From positions 5,874,660 through 5,938,659 of the forward strand of contig BROE01000025.1 in NCBI GenBank assembly GCA_036571765.1: a stretch of DNA of 64,000 bases. Reading direction: 5' to 3'. The position numbers and the translations under genes are program-made. This stretch comes from Plecoglossus altivelis. Its lineage: Eukaryota > Chordata > Actinopteri > Osmeriformes > Plecoglossidae. Under the pieces are notes generated by a model. The model had not been told where the DNA came from. It saw nothing but the letters and a program-made list of their open reading frames with translations, and did no database searches. Numbering within the stretch: the stretch's first letter is position 1; every line of letters starts with the position of its first letter. This document shows positions 37,871 to 48,010 of this stretch, piece by piece.

Positions 37871-39014
37871 AATGAAAACCCTTCAAATGTTCAAAGTATG
37901 CAAAGAGAATTTAAAAGTGGAAATTCTAAAGCTTGGGTTGAAGAACGTGTCAAGGAGGTTCCTCAACTGCTGCAAGTGATTGGATGCTTTAGCACGTCAT
38001 TTCCACAGGGAAAGGTAAGTGTTTACAAATGAATGAGAATTGCCATCTAAACAGGGTCCGCTGGCCCTAATGTAGATCCATTTTAAGAAAAGGGTCTTTG
38101 AAACTGAGGGTTACACTGACTCCAAGGTGATCATTGAAATGGAACATTATACAAAACATACGGCTGTGATCACAAGGACAGACCATTTAACCCCCAAAAT
38201 GGGGCAGCTTAAATATGGTAATTATTAAGGACATATTTTAAGGTACAGAGAAATTGGCTGGGGGCACAAAATTAAGTCGAGGTGACCTCCCTGTTACCTA
38301 ACACGAGTGAAAGAGTGGACACAGACATTGCAGTAGCACAGGCACTTCAAAATACTGCACCATATCTTGTTTCATGTCACCAAATGTTCTGACTGACCTT
38401 TTCATAAACTTTGGGGGACAAAGGTTATGCTTTACCTACCAGTGGCAGCCACAAAATGCTTTGAAATCTCCACTAAAAAGATTTATCAAATTGTATTTAG
38501 TGAGGATATGACCTCAAATTCAGTTATAAATGTCTTTATTCCTGTCTCACCACTTTAATCCTGAGACCTTCAGAGGTTTGCTTTTTCCAGGTAAGATTAT
38601 ATTTTTGGTTATAACTGAACAAGATTAACATGATAACTAATCACGGGTGTTCTGCAGAAGAGATAATTCATGATCATGTCTTGCACAGTGCAGTTAGAAA
38701 GTGGCAATATTATAAACAATTCCTGTCAGACACACTATTTTCAAGACACTGTTTTCCCAAAGTGGCACCGTGAACAATTAACCAAGACATTATAGGGACA
38801 GAAACAATATCGGAGTGTTCCAAACGGACTAAGATGCAAATGAAAGGCTTACGGGGGAGCACTTTTCAGGTCTTGGGGATTTGAAAACGACTGCATTTGG
38901 CGCACACGATTCTTTGTAGATCCACGATGAAGCTTGTTTAAGTATTTCACACTGATTTATGAATTCTTCAGGGTACCATAAATAATGAAATTGGAAACAA
39001 TCCACACTACACTA

Positions 39015-39028
39015 CTGCCATCTTGTGG
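39015..39028 (-). promoter_or_regulatory. CTCF-like site
   Basis: On the minus strand this reads CCACAAGATGGCAG, close to the CTCF core CCASYAGRKGGCRS. It lies about 650 bp upstream of the ppp2r2a start codon. A core match alone has a real chance background. Confidence 0.4.
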
Positions 39029-39676
39029 TTACTGTAGTCAACATTTACTTATGATACAGTTGGATCAGAGAGACGGATATAGTAGCCTTTTAATTGCAAA
39101 AGTTATATATATATTTTTTTATTTTGGTAAGTTTAGCTGGCTGTAGATTACATCTTTTGACTTGTGGCACAAAATCAGGAAGGAAGTGGCCATTGAGGTT
39201 GGACACAACTTGCAGTCAATAGCATAATAGACAATACGTTATTAATTAAAAAATGTGTCTTATTTTATCCTGGCGTTAATTTAATCTCAGTTCATTAAAA
39301 AGACTAAAGGCGTCAGTCGATGTCTTTCACACTCACGCAAACTACGCAAAGACGTTGTTGCAAGACAATCAGGTTGCGCCATTTTAAAAATTAAAACGGG
39401 GGTGAATTTATTTTGCTAGCTTATCTAGCCTAGCTAGCGTAGCTGTAGTTGCGCTTGACAGCTGCCGAGGTATGTGATCTGCAAATCAGAGGAGTAGAGT
39501 AACTTAATCGGTAAAGTTTAAGGGGGGCTCAGAAGAGCCAGATTTCAGTGCAGTATTTTGCACTGCATTCTTGCAGTTAAGACTGACTGTTTTACTGTAT
39601 TGTACCAGACCGGTTAGGGGTAGTAGGTGGAAACCTGGGCCCAACTTAGTCTACGACACGGAATCCCTCTCTCACC

Positions 39677-42600
39677 ATGGCAGGTACATTTGGAACTGCG
39701 GTTGAAAACTGTGCGGCAGATGAAGTAAAAAATAACTGATGTCAACTAGTTATATGTCGCTATTTGCCAGACATTATTATGTTGCTTTCAATGGAACTCG
39801 TGCAGAGCTCGGTGTGATTTAACTAAATGCTAGTACAGCTAGCGACGGTAGCGCTAACTGGGACAGGGACAGAGTTTGGCGTCCCGCGATTCAATTCCTG
39901 ACTTAATGTGTCGGACGATTAGACCCTAGACTACCGTCTGGTCTGAAAACTGTTCACATTAATTACGAACTAGGTGTCATGCTAGTTTATTTATTAGACA
40001 TAACTTGTACGCATGAACAGATGCCACCAAACTGTTATTCGCCAGTTGCAGCTAGTCAAGCTACTGTACGGTCACTGAGTTCCATCGCACTGAACATAAC
40101 ATGCTTGCAAATACTGTGAAACTCTCCAAAGTTCATTTAAGAATACACGCCAATATGCTTTCAGTAGATGGCTATCTTGACGGTGTTAAAGCATACGTTT
40201 GTTATCTGAGAAGTTGTTATTGCAGACAGGAGGGCGATTAAATTCCTGCTAGGCTGGTGTTAGCATTTTCTCATCACCAGCAGACTTTGTTTTTATGGAA
40301 CCAGGCGGAGGCAACGATGTTCAGTGGTGCTTCTGTCAAGTGAAAGGAGCAATCGATGACGATGTTGCAGAAGGTAAGCATCGGTACAGTCTATGATACT
40401 GTTGATATCAACTTTCAGGTGAATCAAGAATACTTAGTCACTGCAGTCTGTATTTAAGCTGTGGAATCGTTTTCAGTACGCCGCATGAACTGTCTTGTGT
40501 GGTTCTAAGTCGAGTTGAGATCCTGTTATTTCAGCAGTAACAGTAGCCCTCTCAGTCTACATCTTCCTGTCTGATATGTGATAGTGTTGTATTGTTGACT
40601 ACTGACTAGTATGTCATTTCATAGTTAACATGCCTCTAAAACCTCATTACAAGCACACCAAAAGCAGACGTGTGTTGATGTGGCTTAATCCACTTTAACA
40701 TCATTCCTATGTTGTTGATGATCCGTCAAAAGAGCGTCATGAGTGGTGTTGTTTCAGCTGATATCATCTCCACCGTGGAGTTCAACCACTCAGGGGAGCT
40801 GCTGGCTACCGGAGACAAGGGGGGTCGAGTTGTCATCTTCCAGCAGGAAGAAGAGGTCAGTATGGGTGATGTCACACGGGCCAGTGCTTCTTCCGTCTTC
40901 TGTTGCCAATGACGGGACCTATAAGCTGTTGTTGTTGTTGGGATCGAACAGAGCAAAAACCAACCACAGTGCAGGGGAGAATACAACGTTTACAGCACCT
41001 TCCAGAGCCACGAACCAGAGTTTGACTACCTGAAAAGCCTTGAGATCGAAGAGAAGATCAACAAGATCAGATGGCTACCTCAGAAGAACGCTTCTCAGTT
41101 CCTCTTGTCCACCAATGGTCAGTGGAGCGTCGTTCAACCTCGTCTGACGTTAACTCAGGGATGACCTGAACTATCCATTTGCAGTACGAATTGTTTTTTG
41201 TTTTTTGGCAGATAAGACTATTAAATTGTGGAAAATAAGTGAGCGAGACAAGAGACCAGAGGGCTACAACTTAAAAGAGGAAGATGGACGCTACAAAGAT
41301 CCTACCACGGTCACAACACTACGGGTGCGTAGAACTTGGTGTACATCAACAATAGATTACTCACACCCCCCATCCCCCCCTGCACCAACAAGTGGCACAC
41401 ACGCCCCTTCCTCTCAAACATAGCTCCAATAACGCCCCGCCCACACACCCTCGCAAACTACATCTACTCCGCTCTCCGTAGGTACCTGTGTTCCAGCCCA
41501 TGGACCTGATGGTGGAGGCGAGCCCCAGACGGGTGTTTGCCAACGCCCACACCTACCACGTCAACTCCATCTCCGTCAACAGCGACTTCGAGACGTACCT
41601 GTCGGCCGACGACCTGCGCGTCAACCTCTGGAACCTAGAGATCACCGACCGCAGCTTTAGTATCCTTTTCCTCTGCTGCTGCCCAGATGGACGTGCGATA
41701 CGGCGAAGCGCTAAAAAGTAGATCCATTTTGTCCTTGACCTTCCTGACCCTCCTCAGACATCGTGGACATAAAGCCGACCAACATGGAGGAGCTGATTGA
41801 GGTGATCACCGCGGCTGAGTTTCACCCCAACCAATGCAACACCTTCGTGTACAGCAGCAGCAAAGGCACCATCCGCCTATGTGACATGAGGGCAGCGGCG
41901 CTCTGTGACCAACACTCTAAATGTAAGCACCTTTTCAGGTGGGGGGGGGGGTCGAATCCTGGTCCTTGAGGGCCACTGTCCTGAATGTTTTAGATGTTTC
42001 CCTGCTCCAGCACACCTGAATCTAACGAATGGGTTGTTATCAAGCTCTGTGAAAGCATTGATGATGACCATTCATTAGAATCAAGTGTGCTGGAGCAGAG
42101 AAAGTCTAAGACGGTCAGGACAGTGGCTCTCGAGGACCAGGATTTGACACCCCCGTTTTAGGGGTGTGGAATGCCGGTGTACCTATGGTAACGTAAAGCC
42201 CGGTGCCAACCCGGGAAGAGGTGTTGGAAACCCTGCAGGTGACCATGCAGTGTGTTCTGTGTCTTGTCTTTTACTCAGTGTTTGAGGAGCCTGAAGACCC
42301 AAGCAACCGTTCTTTCTTCTCCGAAATCATCTCCTCCATCTCCGACGTCAAGTTCAGTCACAGCGGGCGCTACATGATGACCCGGGACTACCTGTCCGTC
42401 AAAATCTGGGACCTCAACATGGAGACCCGCCCCGTAGAGACATATCAGGTCTGGGTCTAGACTTTCCCTGCAAACGTAGCTGAAGCAAACATACTCTTCT
42501 TTTTAAGTACTTTTCTTTGCAAAGCACGCTAAATGCTGTTTTTAGGAAAGTAAGATGCACATTAATTATCTTGAGCACTTTCTGACATGTGACGGATCTT

Positions 42601-45072
42601 TTATGTCGTATTTCCAAGCAAAACTGGCATGACACTGTGCTTTTTCCTACGTCCCAACAGGTCCACGAATACCTCAGGAGTAAACTGTGTTCTCTTTATG
42701 AGAACGACTGCATCTTTGACAAGTTTGAGTGCTGCTGGAACGGTAACGACAGGTAAGATTGACCCTGATAACAAAACGGCCAGCAATCTCAGGCTCTCCA
42801 CAGTGTAACCTATGTTTTGCCTGGTGAGCCTTCAAAGTAGGTGAAAGTCAGAAATAATAACCATCTTTGCAGACCAGGCGGATGGGTATCGTTCAGGGGT
42901 AGAGTACTGCCGAAGAAATGGTTGCGAGTTCGAATACCCACCACGTGACGTTTTATTCGGAGCACTTCCGTGTGTGCCATAGACGCATCGAAACTAATAA
43001 GCAGACCAAGAGCCCCCCTTATCTCCTTCCTTCAGTACTGGGGTCTCCACCCTGCCCTTGAGAGAGGGAGAGGGGGAGAGAGAGGGAGAGGGGGAGAGAG
43101 AGGGAGGGGGAGAGAGAGAGAGGGAGGGGGAGAGTTGACTTCACCATTACAACCATGGCAGAGACGCGTTTCATGGTAACAGCATAATCAACCAGAACGG
43201 TCTATTTTGAGGCACCGCCTGATAGACATGAGGAGCCATACGGACGCGGTACTGTGGACCAACACTCTAAAAATGTAACGCACCTTTCTCAGGTGGGGGG
43301 GGGCGGTGAAGTCTGGTCCTCGAGGGCTTCAACTCGTCCGAAAGTTTTATGAATTTCCCTGCTCCAGCACACATGAATCAAATGAATGGGTCGTTATCAA
43401 ATTCTGTGGAGGCCTGACCCTTTGTTAGAATCAGACGTATTGGAGAAGGGAAACACCTAAAACTTTCAGGACAGCGACCCTCAAGGACCAGGATTTGACA
43501 CCCCCGTTTTAGGGGTGTGGAATGCCGGTGTACCTATGGTAACGTAAAGCCCGGTGCCAACCCGGGAAGAGGTGTTGGAAACCCTGCAGGTGACCATGCA
43601 GTGTGTTCTGTGTCTTGTCTTTTACTCAGTGTTTGAGGAGCCTGAAGACCCAAGCAACCGTTCTTTCTTCTCCGAAATCATCTCCTCCATCTCCGACGTC
43701 AAGTTCAGTCACAGCGGGCGCTACATGATACCCGGGACTACCTGTCCGTCAAAATCTGGGACCTCAACATGGAGACCCGCCCCGTAGAGACATATCAGGT
43801 CTGGGTCTAGACTTTCCCTGCAAACGTAGCTGAAGCAAACATACTCTTCTTTTTAAGTACTTTTCTTTGCAAAGCACGCTAAATGCTGTTTTTAGGAAAG
43901 TAAGATGCACATTAATTATCTTGAGCACTTTCTGACATGTGACGGATCTTTTATGTCGTATTTCCAAGCAAAACTGGCATGACACTGTGCTTTTTCCTAC
44001 GTCCCAACAGGTCCACGAATACCTCAGGAGTAAACTGTGTTCTCTTTATGAGAACGACTGCATCTTTGACAAGTTTGAGTGCTGCTGGAACGGTAACGAC
44101 AGGTAAGATTGACCCTGATAACAAAACGGCCAGCAATCTCAGGCTCTCCACAGTGTAACCTATGTTTTGCCTGGTGAGCCTTCAAAGTAGGTGAAAGTCA
44201 GAAATAATAACCATCTTTGCAGACCAGGCGGATGGGTATCGTTCAGGGGTAGAGTACTGCCGAAGAAATGGTTGCGAGTTCGAATACCCACCACGTGACG
44301 TTTTATTCGGAGCACTTCCGTGTGTGCCATAGACGCATCGAAACTAATAAGCAGACCAAGAGCCCCCCTTATCTCCTTCCTCTCAGTACTCGGGGTACTA
44401 ACACCCTGCCTTGAGCAGAGGAGAGGGGGAGGGAGAAAGGGGGAGAGAGCAGGGACGGGCGGAGAGAGAGAGAGAGGGAGGGGGAGAGATGAGAGAGGGA
44501 GGGGAAGGCTAGGGTGGGGAGAACGAGAGGAGAGGGAGGGGGAGGGGCAGGGGGAGAGAGAGGCAGAGGCGGGGCGGAGTCGACGAGGCAGTGGGGGAGA
44601 GAGCAGAGAGAGAGGCGGTGGGGGGAGGAAGGACGAGGGGAGACTTGTCCTTTCGCACAACCCGTCACTCCCGTCCCTCTCTAAAGTCCTCCTCGTATGG
44701 TCCAAAACTGGTCGCTCTCAACTGCCTCCTTGTCCACCTTATATCGCTCTCAGTGTGGTGATTGACAGGAATCCCTAGCAACATACTTCTTCCGGAATTT
44801 GATCGCTGGTTACCGGTGGCAGGACGTGGACGCTGGAGGCGTGGCCGGGAGGGCAGCAGCCTCGCTCAGTGCTGCGAAGCCCACGAAGAGTGTGCTCAGG
44901 CCGCTCGGAGCGGGAAAGCGCAAGAAGGACGAGATTCAGTGTGGAGCAGCTTGACTTTAACCAGAAGAGCCTGCACACAATGAACCGGGCCTGGCACCTC
45001 CCAGGACATACATCATCCAGCGTGGCAACCACCCAACAATCTTTATTATAATTTCAGATAGAGCTGAACTAG
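39677..45072 (+). CDS. ppp2r2a: PP2A B55-alpha regulatory subunit (last exon damaged in this sequence)
   Basis: B55-alpha is a seven-bladed WD40 propeller that directs protein phosphatase 2A to substrates such as mitotic CDK sites and tau. Exons: 39677-39683, 40305-40373, 40758-40855, 40952-41117, 41212-41324, 41482-41659, 41758-41922, 42279-42448, 42661-42752, then 44754-45072. Exons 1-9 join in phase with GT-AG sites and read MAGGGNDVQWCF at the start, then FNHSGELLATGDKGG, YNLKEEDGRYKDPTT and DVKFSHSGRYMMTRDY. The DPTTVTTLRVPVF and SNRSFF stretches match B55-alpha rather than B55-delta. Two things are odd. Exons 8 and 9 occur again 1350 bp downstream with a frameshift. Exon 10 is recognisable (VVMTGS, GKRKKDEI, VATT) but only by shifting frame many times. 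As written, the sequence cannot encode an intact C terminus. bnip3l follows directly on the same strand. Confidence 0.9.
41940..42155. mobile_element. hAT-type fold-back MITE, copy A (ppp2r2a intron 7)
   Basis: Palindromic element of about 215 bp. The left arm (CTGGTCCTTGAGGGCCACTG) is mirrored by the right arm ending GACCAGGATTTGACACCCC. The G-rich left end (a run of Gs after the exon 7 donor) obscures its exact start. It is related to the two copies in bnip3l intron 5. It has no coding capacity. Confidence 0.75.
42137..43031 (+). repeat. ppp2r2a: Near-identical 0.9-kb direct duplication, unit 1
   Basis: By eye this block matches 43488-44381 almost base for base, offset 1351 and then 1350 after a single-base deletion in unit 2. 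It carries the right end of a MITE, ppp2r2a exons 8 and 9, their introns and a tRNA-like segment. Similarity collapses at both edges, at a MITE on the left and a purine-rich repeat on the right. Confidence 0.92.
42880..42942 (+). repeat. tRNA-like segment (possible SINE head)
   Basis: About 63 bases with an A-box-like stretch (TTCAGGGGTAGAGTA) and a B-box-like stretch (GAGTTCGAATACCC), bounded by GGATGGGTA and TACCCACC, which can pair with one bulge. It is too short for a normal tRNA. A tRNA-derived SINE fragment or a tRNA pseudogene would fit. The same segment recurs at 44230-44292 in the duplicated block. Confidence 0.35.
43057..43133. repeat. GA-rich low-complexity tract, unit 1
   Basis: GAGAGG and GGGGAGAG units where the first copy of the duplication loses similarity to the second. 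A related but longer tract follows unit 2. Confidence 0.92.
43134..43487 (+). pseudogene. Degraded partial copy of ppp2r2a exon 7 end plus MITE copy B
   Basis: From about 43213, the sequence follows the end of exon 7 and its donor (compare 41866-41935) but with many one- to three-base insertions. It then follows the MITE of intron 7 with heavy divergence (copy B, about 43291-43505). Shortly after, the match to unit 1 becomes essentially perfect. An abrupt change from noisy to perfect similarity is expected of unpolished or gap-filled long-read sequence and is hard to explain by normal decay. Positions 43134-43212 match nothing I recognise. Confidence 0.55.
43630..43798 (+). pseudogene. Frameshifted second copy of ppp2r2a exon 8
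   Basis: Matches exon 8 (42279-42448) but is 169 instead of 170 nt. One G is lost where exon 8 reads ATGATGACCCGGG and this copy reads ATGATACCCGGG. After YMI the frame no longer gives the WD40 sequence. Splicing it in would break the protein. Either it is skipped, is a real disabled duplicate, or is an assembly error. Confidence 0.85.
44011..44102 (+). pseudogene. Second copy of ppp2r2a exon 9
   Basis: Identical by eye to exon 9 (42661-42752), with intact acceptor CCAACAG and donor GTAAGA. It is placed after a frameshifted exon 8 copy. If unit 1 were the artefact, this copy would be the one joined to exon 10. Confidence 0.8.
44230..44292 (+). repeat. tRNA-like segment, second copy
   Basis: Same 63-base segment as at 42880-42942, inside duplication unit 2. 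Confidence 0.35.
44405..44640. repeat. Long GA/GGGA-rich tract, unit 2
   Basis: About 235 bases of GAGAGA, GGGGAGG and related units. Such tracts are hard to sequence and assemble, and this one lies between the duplicated block and the damaged last exon of ppp2r2a. Confidence 0.93.
44754..45072 (+). pseudogene. ppp2r2a: ppp2r2a exon 10, indel-ridden as written
   Basis: Begins after CTCTCAG and should complete a split Ser codon. The expected C-terminal blades can be followed by eye only when the frame is changed repeatedly: VV then an extra T before the expected MTG, later GKRKKDEI, DFNQK, LHT, VATT and a final TAG at 45070-45072. It is 319 nt, where about 286 is expected from the 447-residue human protein. 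I count at least ten small indels, mostly insertions. Synonymous structure and surrounding splice site are otherwise preserved, which favours sequencing noise over an old pseudogene. Confidence 0.65.
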
Positions 45073-47805
45073 TGTCGCAGTGACCTCCCTCTAACGCTCT
45101 TCACCCCTATCCCACTTCCGGCCCCAGTTAGTGCTCCTCACTCGCTAAGTCCAGTGTCTGAGAAGGCTTGTTTCTGGTCATACTACTCTTTCTCTCGGCC
45201 TGCTTCTCCACTGTTGGCAAAGTGCCAAAGGGAACATTGTTCCTCTTACGTCACTATCGGGGTTTTTTTTTGTTTCTTTTTTTAAACATGGCCTTGTCCA
45301 TTTCATTGCACGGTTTCGGCTGCCATTGCACATCGACTTGTTTTGTCATGGGCGCAGCATGGTTTTTCATGCTTAGTTTTAAACAGTAGGGTAGGGATTA
45401 TCTACTGATCGGCCATTCTCCATCTAACCCACACCAGACGATGCCATCTGCGTCGGCGTGAAAGTTTGCAAGCAAACGCAGGCGCAAGCTGTAACTCTCT
45501 TTTTTTGCCCCCGGGCATTTGTCGGTGCGAGGTTGGCTCCCCAACCCCCCCCTCCCCCCGCCGCCTTTCATCAAATAAAGTTATACACTTGCCATTGATA
45601 CAGACTCTCTCAAACACACACACGAAGCGGAGCACTACCAAGTCTCTTACACCAGGAGTTTATACAGTCTGCAGACTAGGAGGAATAACCAGTAAGCACA
45701 GGGCCACTCAGTAGTGACTGATTCAAGCCATCCAGTCATAACGCAGGCTGACGTGCTATAGCACAACCTTGTGTGCAAACGACTAGTCATCAGTCCCGTA
45801 CGCCCCGGTGCCACCATGTGACACTCAGGGTCTTGATGCCACCATGTGTTGCTCAGGGCCCCGGTGCCACCATGTGACGCTCAGGGCCCCGGTGCCACCA
45901 TGTGTCGCTCAGGGCCCCGGTGCCACCATGTGACACTCAGGGCCCCGGTGCCACCATGTGTTACTCAGGGCCAGCGCCGGACACCAGTGATCAGAGGGCA
46001 CGGTGTCAACCATGTTCTGCCACTCTTGTGCCTGGCCTGTCTTGTTTTAATGGTTTTTCAAGGCTACTCTACTCAATGTCCTGTTTTGATTCCTCCCTGC
46101 CCTCCCCTCTGAATCAGGTCTGACGTTGTATGTTTTATGTTTGGATTCTTATGTTTTGTACTGCAGTTAAGACAAAGAATAATCACTTCTGGTTTTATTT
46201 TTGTATGAATTTCAACTGTGGCGTCCGCTGACGTGCGATGCCCTGCGTACCGCCTAGTGTAGTCTGATCTCTGTAGTCTTGTGTTCTGGTGGTCGGAGGC
46301 AGAGGTTGAACTCTCAGGGCATTACTGTGACCAGTGGGAGATGCTGCTGTGTCATGTAGGCACTGGTTATTCTGGTGGGCAGGCGACGGAGGGTTCAAGG
46401 ATACGTTATATACCACCGTGCACGCATGCGAGTTCCACGCAGTGTTCTCAGGTAACCCTGCCTCTCGTCTTTTGGAGCAGAGTTCTGGCTGAGCCTGTCA
46501 AGATACGATTCTGTATTTCAGTTACTGTAATTCTATCGTCAACTGGTGACTTTTGGACATTTCTAAACGACCTTGAGAGGAAGCGGTTCCGTTTCTGCTG
46601 GTTAGGTTCTGGCGTGGGGCATGATTGGGCCACGATGTTCGCTGTGGTGGAACACTGGGCCTGTTAAAGAGAATTGACTCAACTGTTTTCCATTGTGCAG
46701 TCTAGGTCGGAAAGGCGTTTTCCTTTGCCTCCGTTTGGTAGCATTGTCAAAAGGCATTACGGACAAGTTGAGAGCAGGGTTACTGATTTTGAATAATTTT
46801 ATGAATGGAGACACTTTCTCCGATATGGAACGTACTGCGCGGGGAGAGGCGTCACCGGACAAAACGTCACCCATGTTGTTTTTGAATTTGTCGTTAAGTT
46901 GAGTAGTGGCTGTAGTCAGGTTTCAGAGCGTAGGAGACAGTATTTCAAACTGCCATTACCTGCACCTTGTATTAGTTTCATGTGGCATTCTTTTAATTGT
47001 CTTTTGAAATGATGTGGGTAGAATGATTTCAGGTTCATACCACGTGTTATTTATGTTGACACTTGAATGACAAGGCACTTTTGACGGTGCCACTGTACCC
47101 TAGTTATTTAAGTTCAGAATTGTTTACAATTTGTTTACAATTGTAAATAATTCATCATATTTTACTAGCAATGCCACCGGTGCATGTCATAGCTATGGGT
47201 GTGATCGTAAGTTACGACACTGTCCTATACTGTAATTGTCACATCTGTTTAGAGGACATTTTAACTGTTGCCGACAAGAGGAGCAAAGTTCTTAATATAT
47301 TGCTACATGGCCTTAATATGGTGTTTCATGTTGACCAACTCACCCTATTCCATCACACTCCAATCACAGTAAATAAAAACGACAGATCAACTTTATTTTA
47401 GCTGACGCTTATCGATGGCCTATCAACGACTGGTAGTAATTCCCACACACAGTTCTTTGGTCGTTTGATGGTTAGAGACCACCAAATGTAAAGACCCTTA
47501 ATGCCTTTCTCATTGCAGTATAGGAAATAAGATAATCAAGTATGTTTCTTTAACTGACTGGCAGGCCAGGACGGAGTCGGCTCAGGGGAACTAATGCGTG
47601 AGCGTCGCGACGGAATGCACTTTTTTATTTTTGTGATTTTCTTTGAATTTGTATGTTTTGTTTGTTTCAAGGGGCTTTTGAATAAACATTTTTGAAACTA
47701 TGAAGAGAGAAAAGAAATCTGTACTCTATGCTTTTTTTTTGCCTTTGTCAAATTAGATTAAATTCTTACGAAATATGCGTTCTAAGACTGGACTGCAAAT
47801 AAAAC
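45073..47805 (+). promoter_or_regulatory. ppp2r2a: Probable ppp2r2a 3' UTR with AATAAA signals
   Basis: About 2.7 kb without further coding exons. AATAAA hexamers at 47681-47686 and 47798-47803 are candidate poly(A) signals. The second is only about 210 bp before the bnip3l start codon, so the two genes are tightly spaced. Confidence 0.5.
45803..45970. repeat. 28-bp minisatellite, six units
   Basis: Six exact-length 28-base units built on CCCCGGTGCCACCATGTG followed by a variable trinucleotide or so and CTCAGGG. Units differ mainly at ACA, ACG, TTG, TCG and TTA. It lies in the presumed ppp2r2a 3' UTR. There are no spacers, so it is not CRISPR-like. Confidence 0.95.
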
Positions 47806-47935
47806 GTATTAAATGAGTTTTGTTTTGGGTGAAATTTTTTTGTTCATTAGTTCGACAGTTGATGGATGGCATTTGTTATTAACTATAAGGCCATTGATGA
47901 CGAAAATGGTTAAAAGCGAGTGTGGATGACAGGGT

Positions 47936-47976
47936 ACGTGGATGCAACTGCGCCTGTGCCAGAAATCGATTGCGTG
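47936..47976 (+). promoter_or_regulatory. bnip3l: Two HIF-type RCGTG cores upstream of bnip3l
   Basis: ACGTG at 47936-47940 and GCGTG at 47972-47976 sit 75 and 39 bases before the bnip3l ATG. BNIP3L is an established HIF-1 target, which makes these candidate hypoxia-response elements. The core is only five bases, so chance matches are likely, and the sites may lie within the transcript. Confidence 0.3.
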
Positions 47977-48010
47977 TCGTGTTGATGAATGTGAAATTTG
48001 GGCAGCAAAC

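Larger units (their letters stand above)
20146..39676. other. Gene-poor region between lrrtm4 and ppp2r2a
   Basis: About 19.5 kb in which I recognise no gene on either strand. The longer open frames lie in low-complexity purine or pyrimidine tracts or lack any family motif. Overlapping frames on both strands at 32894-33289 coincide with a local near-duplication of about 34 bp (units starting near 32991 and 33025) and look incidental. Unique-looking blocks at about 24520-24640 and 29730-29960 could be conserved non-coding elements. The last few hundred bases should hold the ppp2r2a promoter and 5' UTR. Confidence 0.6.
43488..44381 (+). repeat. ppp2r2a: Near-identical 0.9-kb direct duplication, unit 2
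   Basis: Second copy of 42137-43031, carrying the same exons 8 and 9, introns and tRNA-like segment. The one difference I noticed inside an exon is a single G missing near 43728. Confidence 0.92.

Noticed and set aside
38800..38990. Possible snRNA-like gene, with an ATGCAAAT octamer at about 38834 and GGGGGAGCACTTTTCAGG
   Set aside because: No match to any small RNA I know and no proximal element or terminator that I can identify; the resemblance to the arm near 53359 is short and probably chance.
45803..45970. CRISPR-like regularity of the 28-bp units
   Set aside because: Units are directly adjacent with no spacers, in a vertebrate gene 3' region; it is a minisatellite.
45846..46112. Small ORF over the 28-bp repeats
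   Set aside because: Repeat-derived, different in each frame, no start context or homologue.
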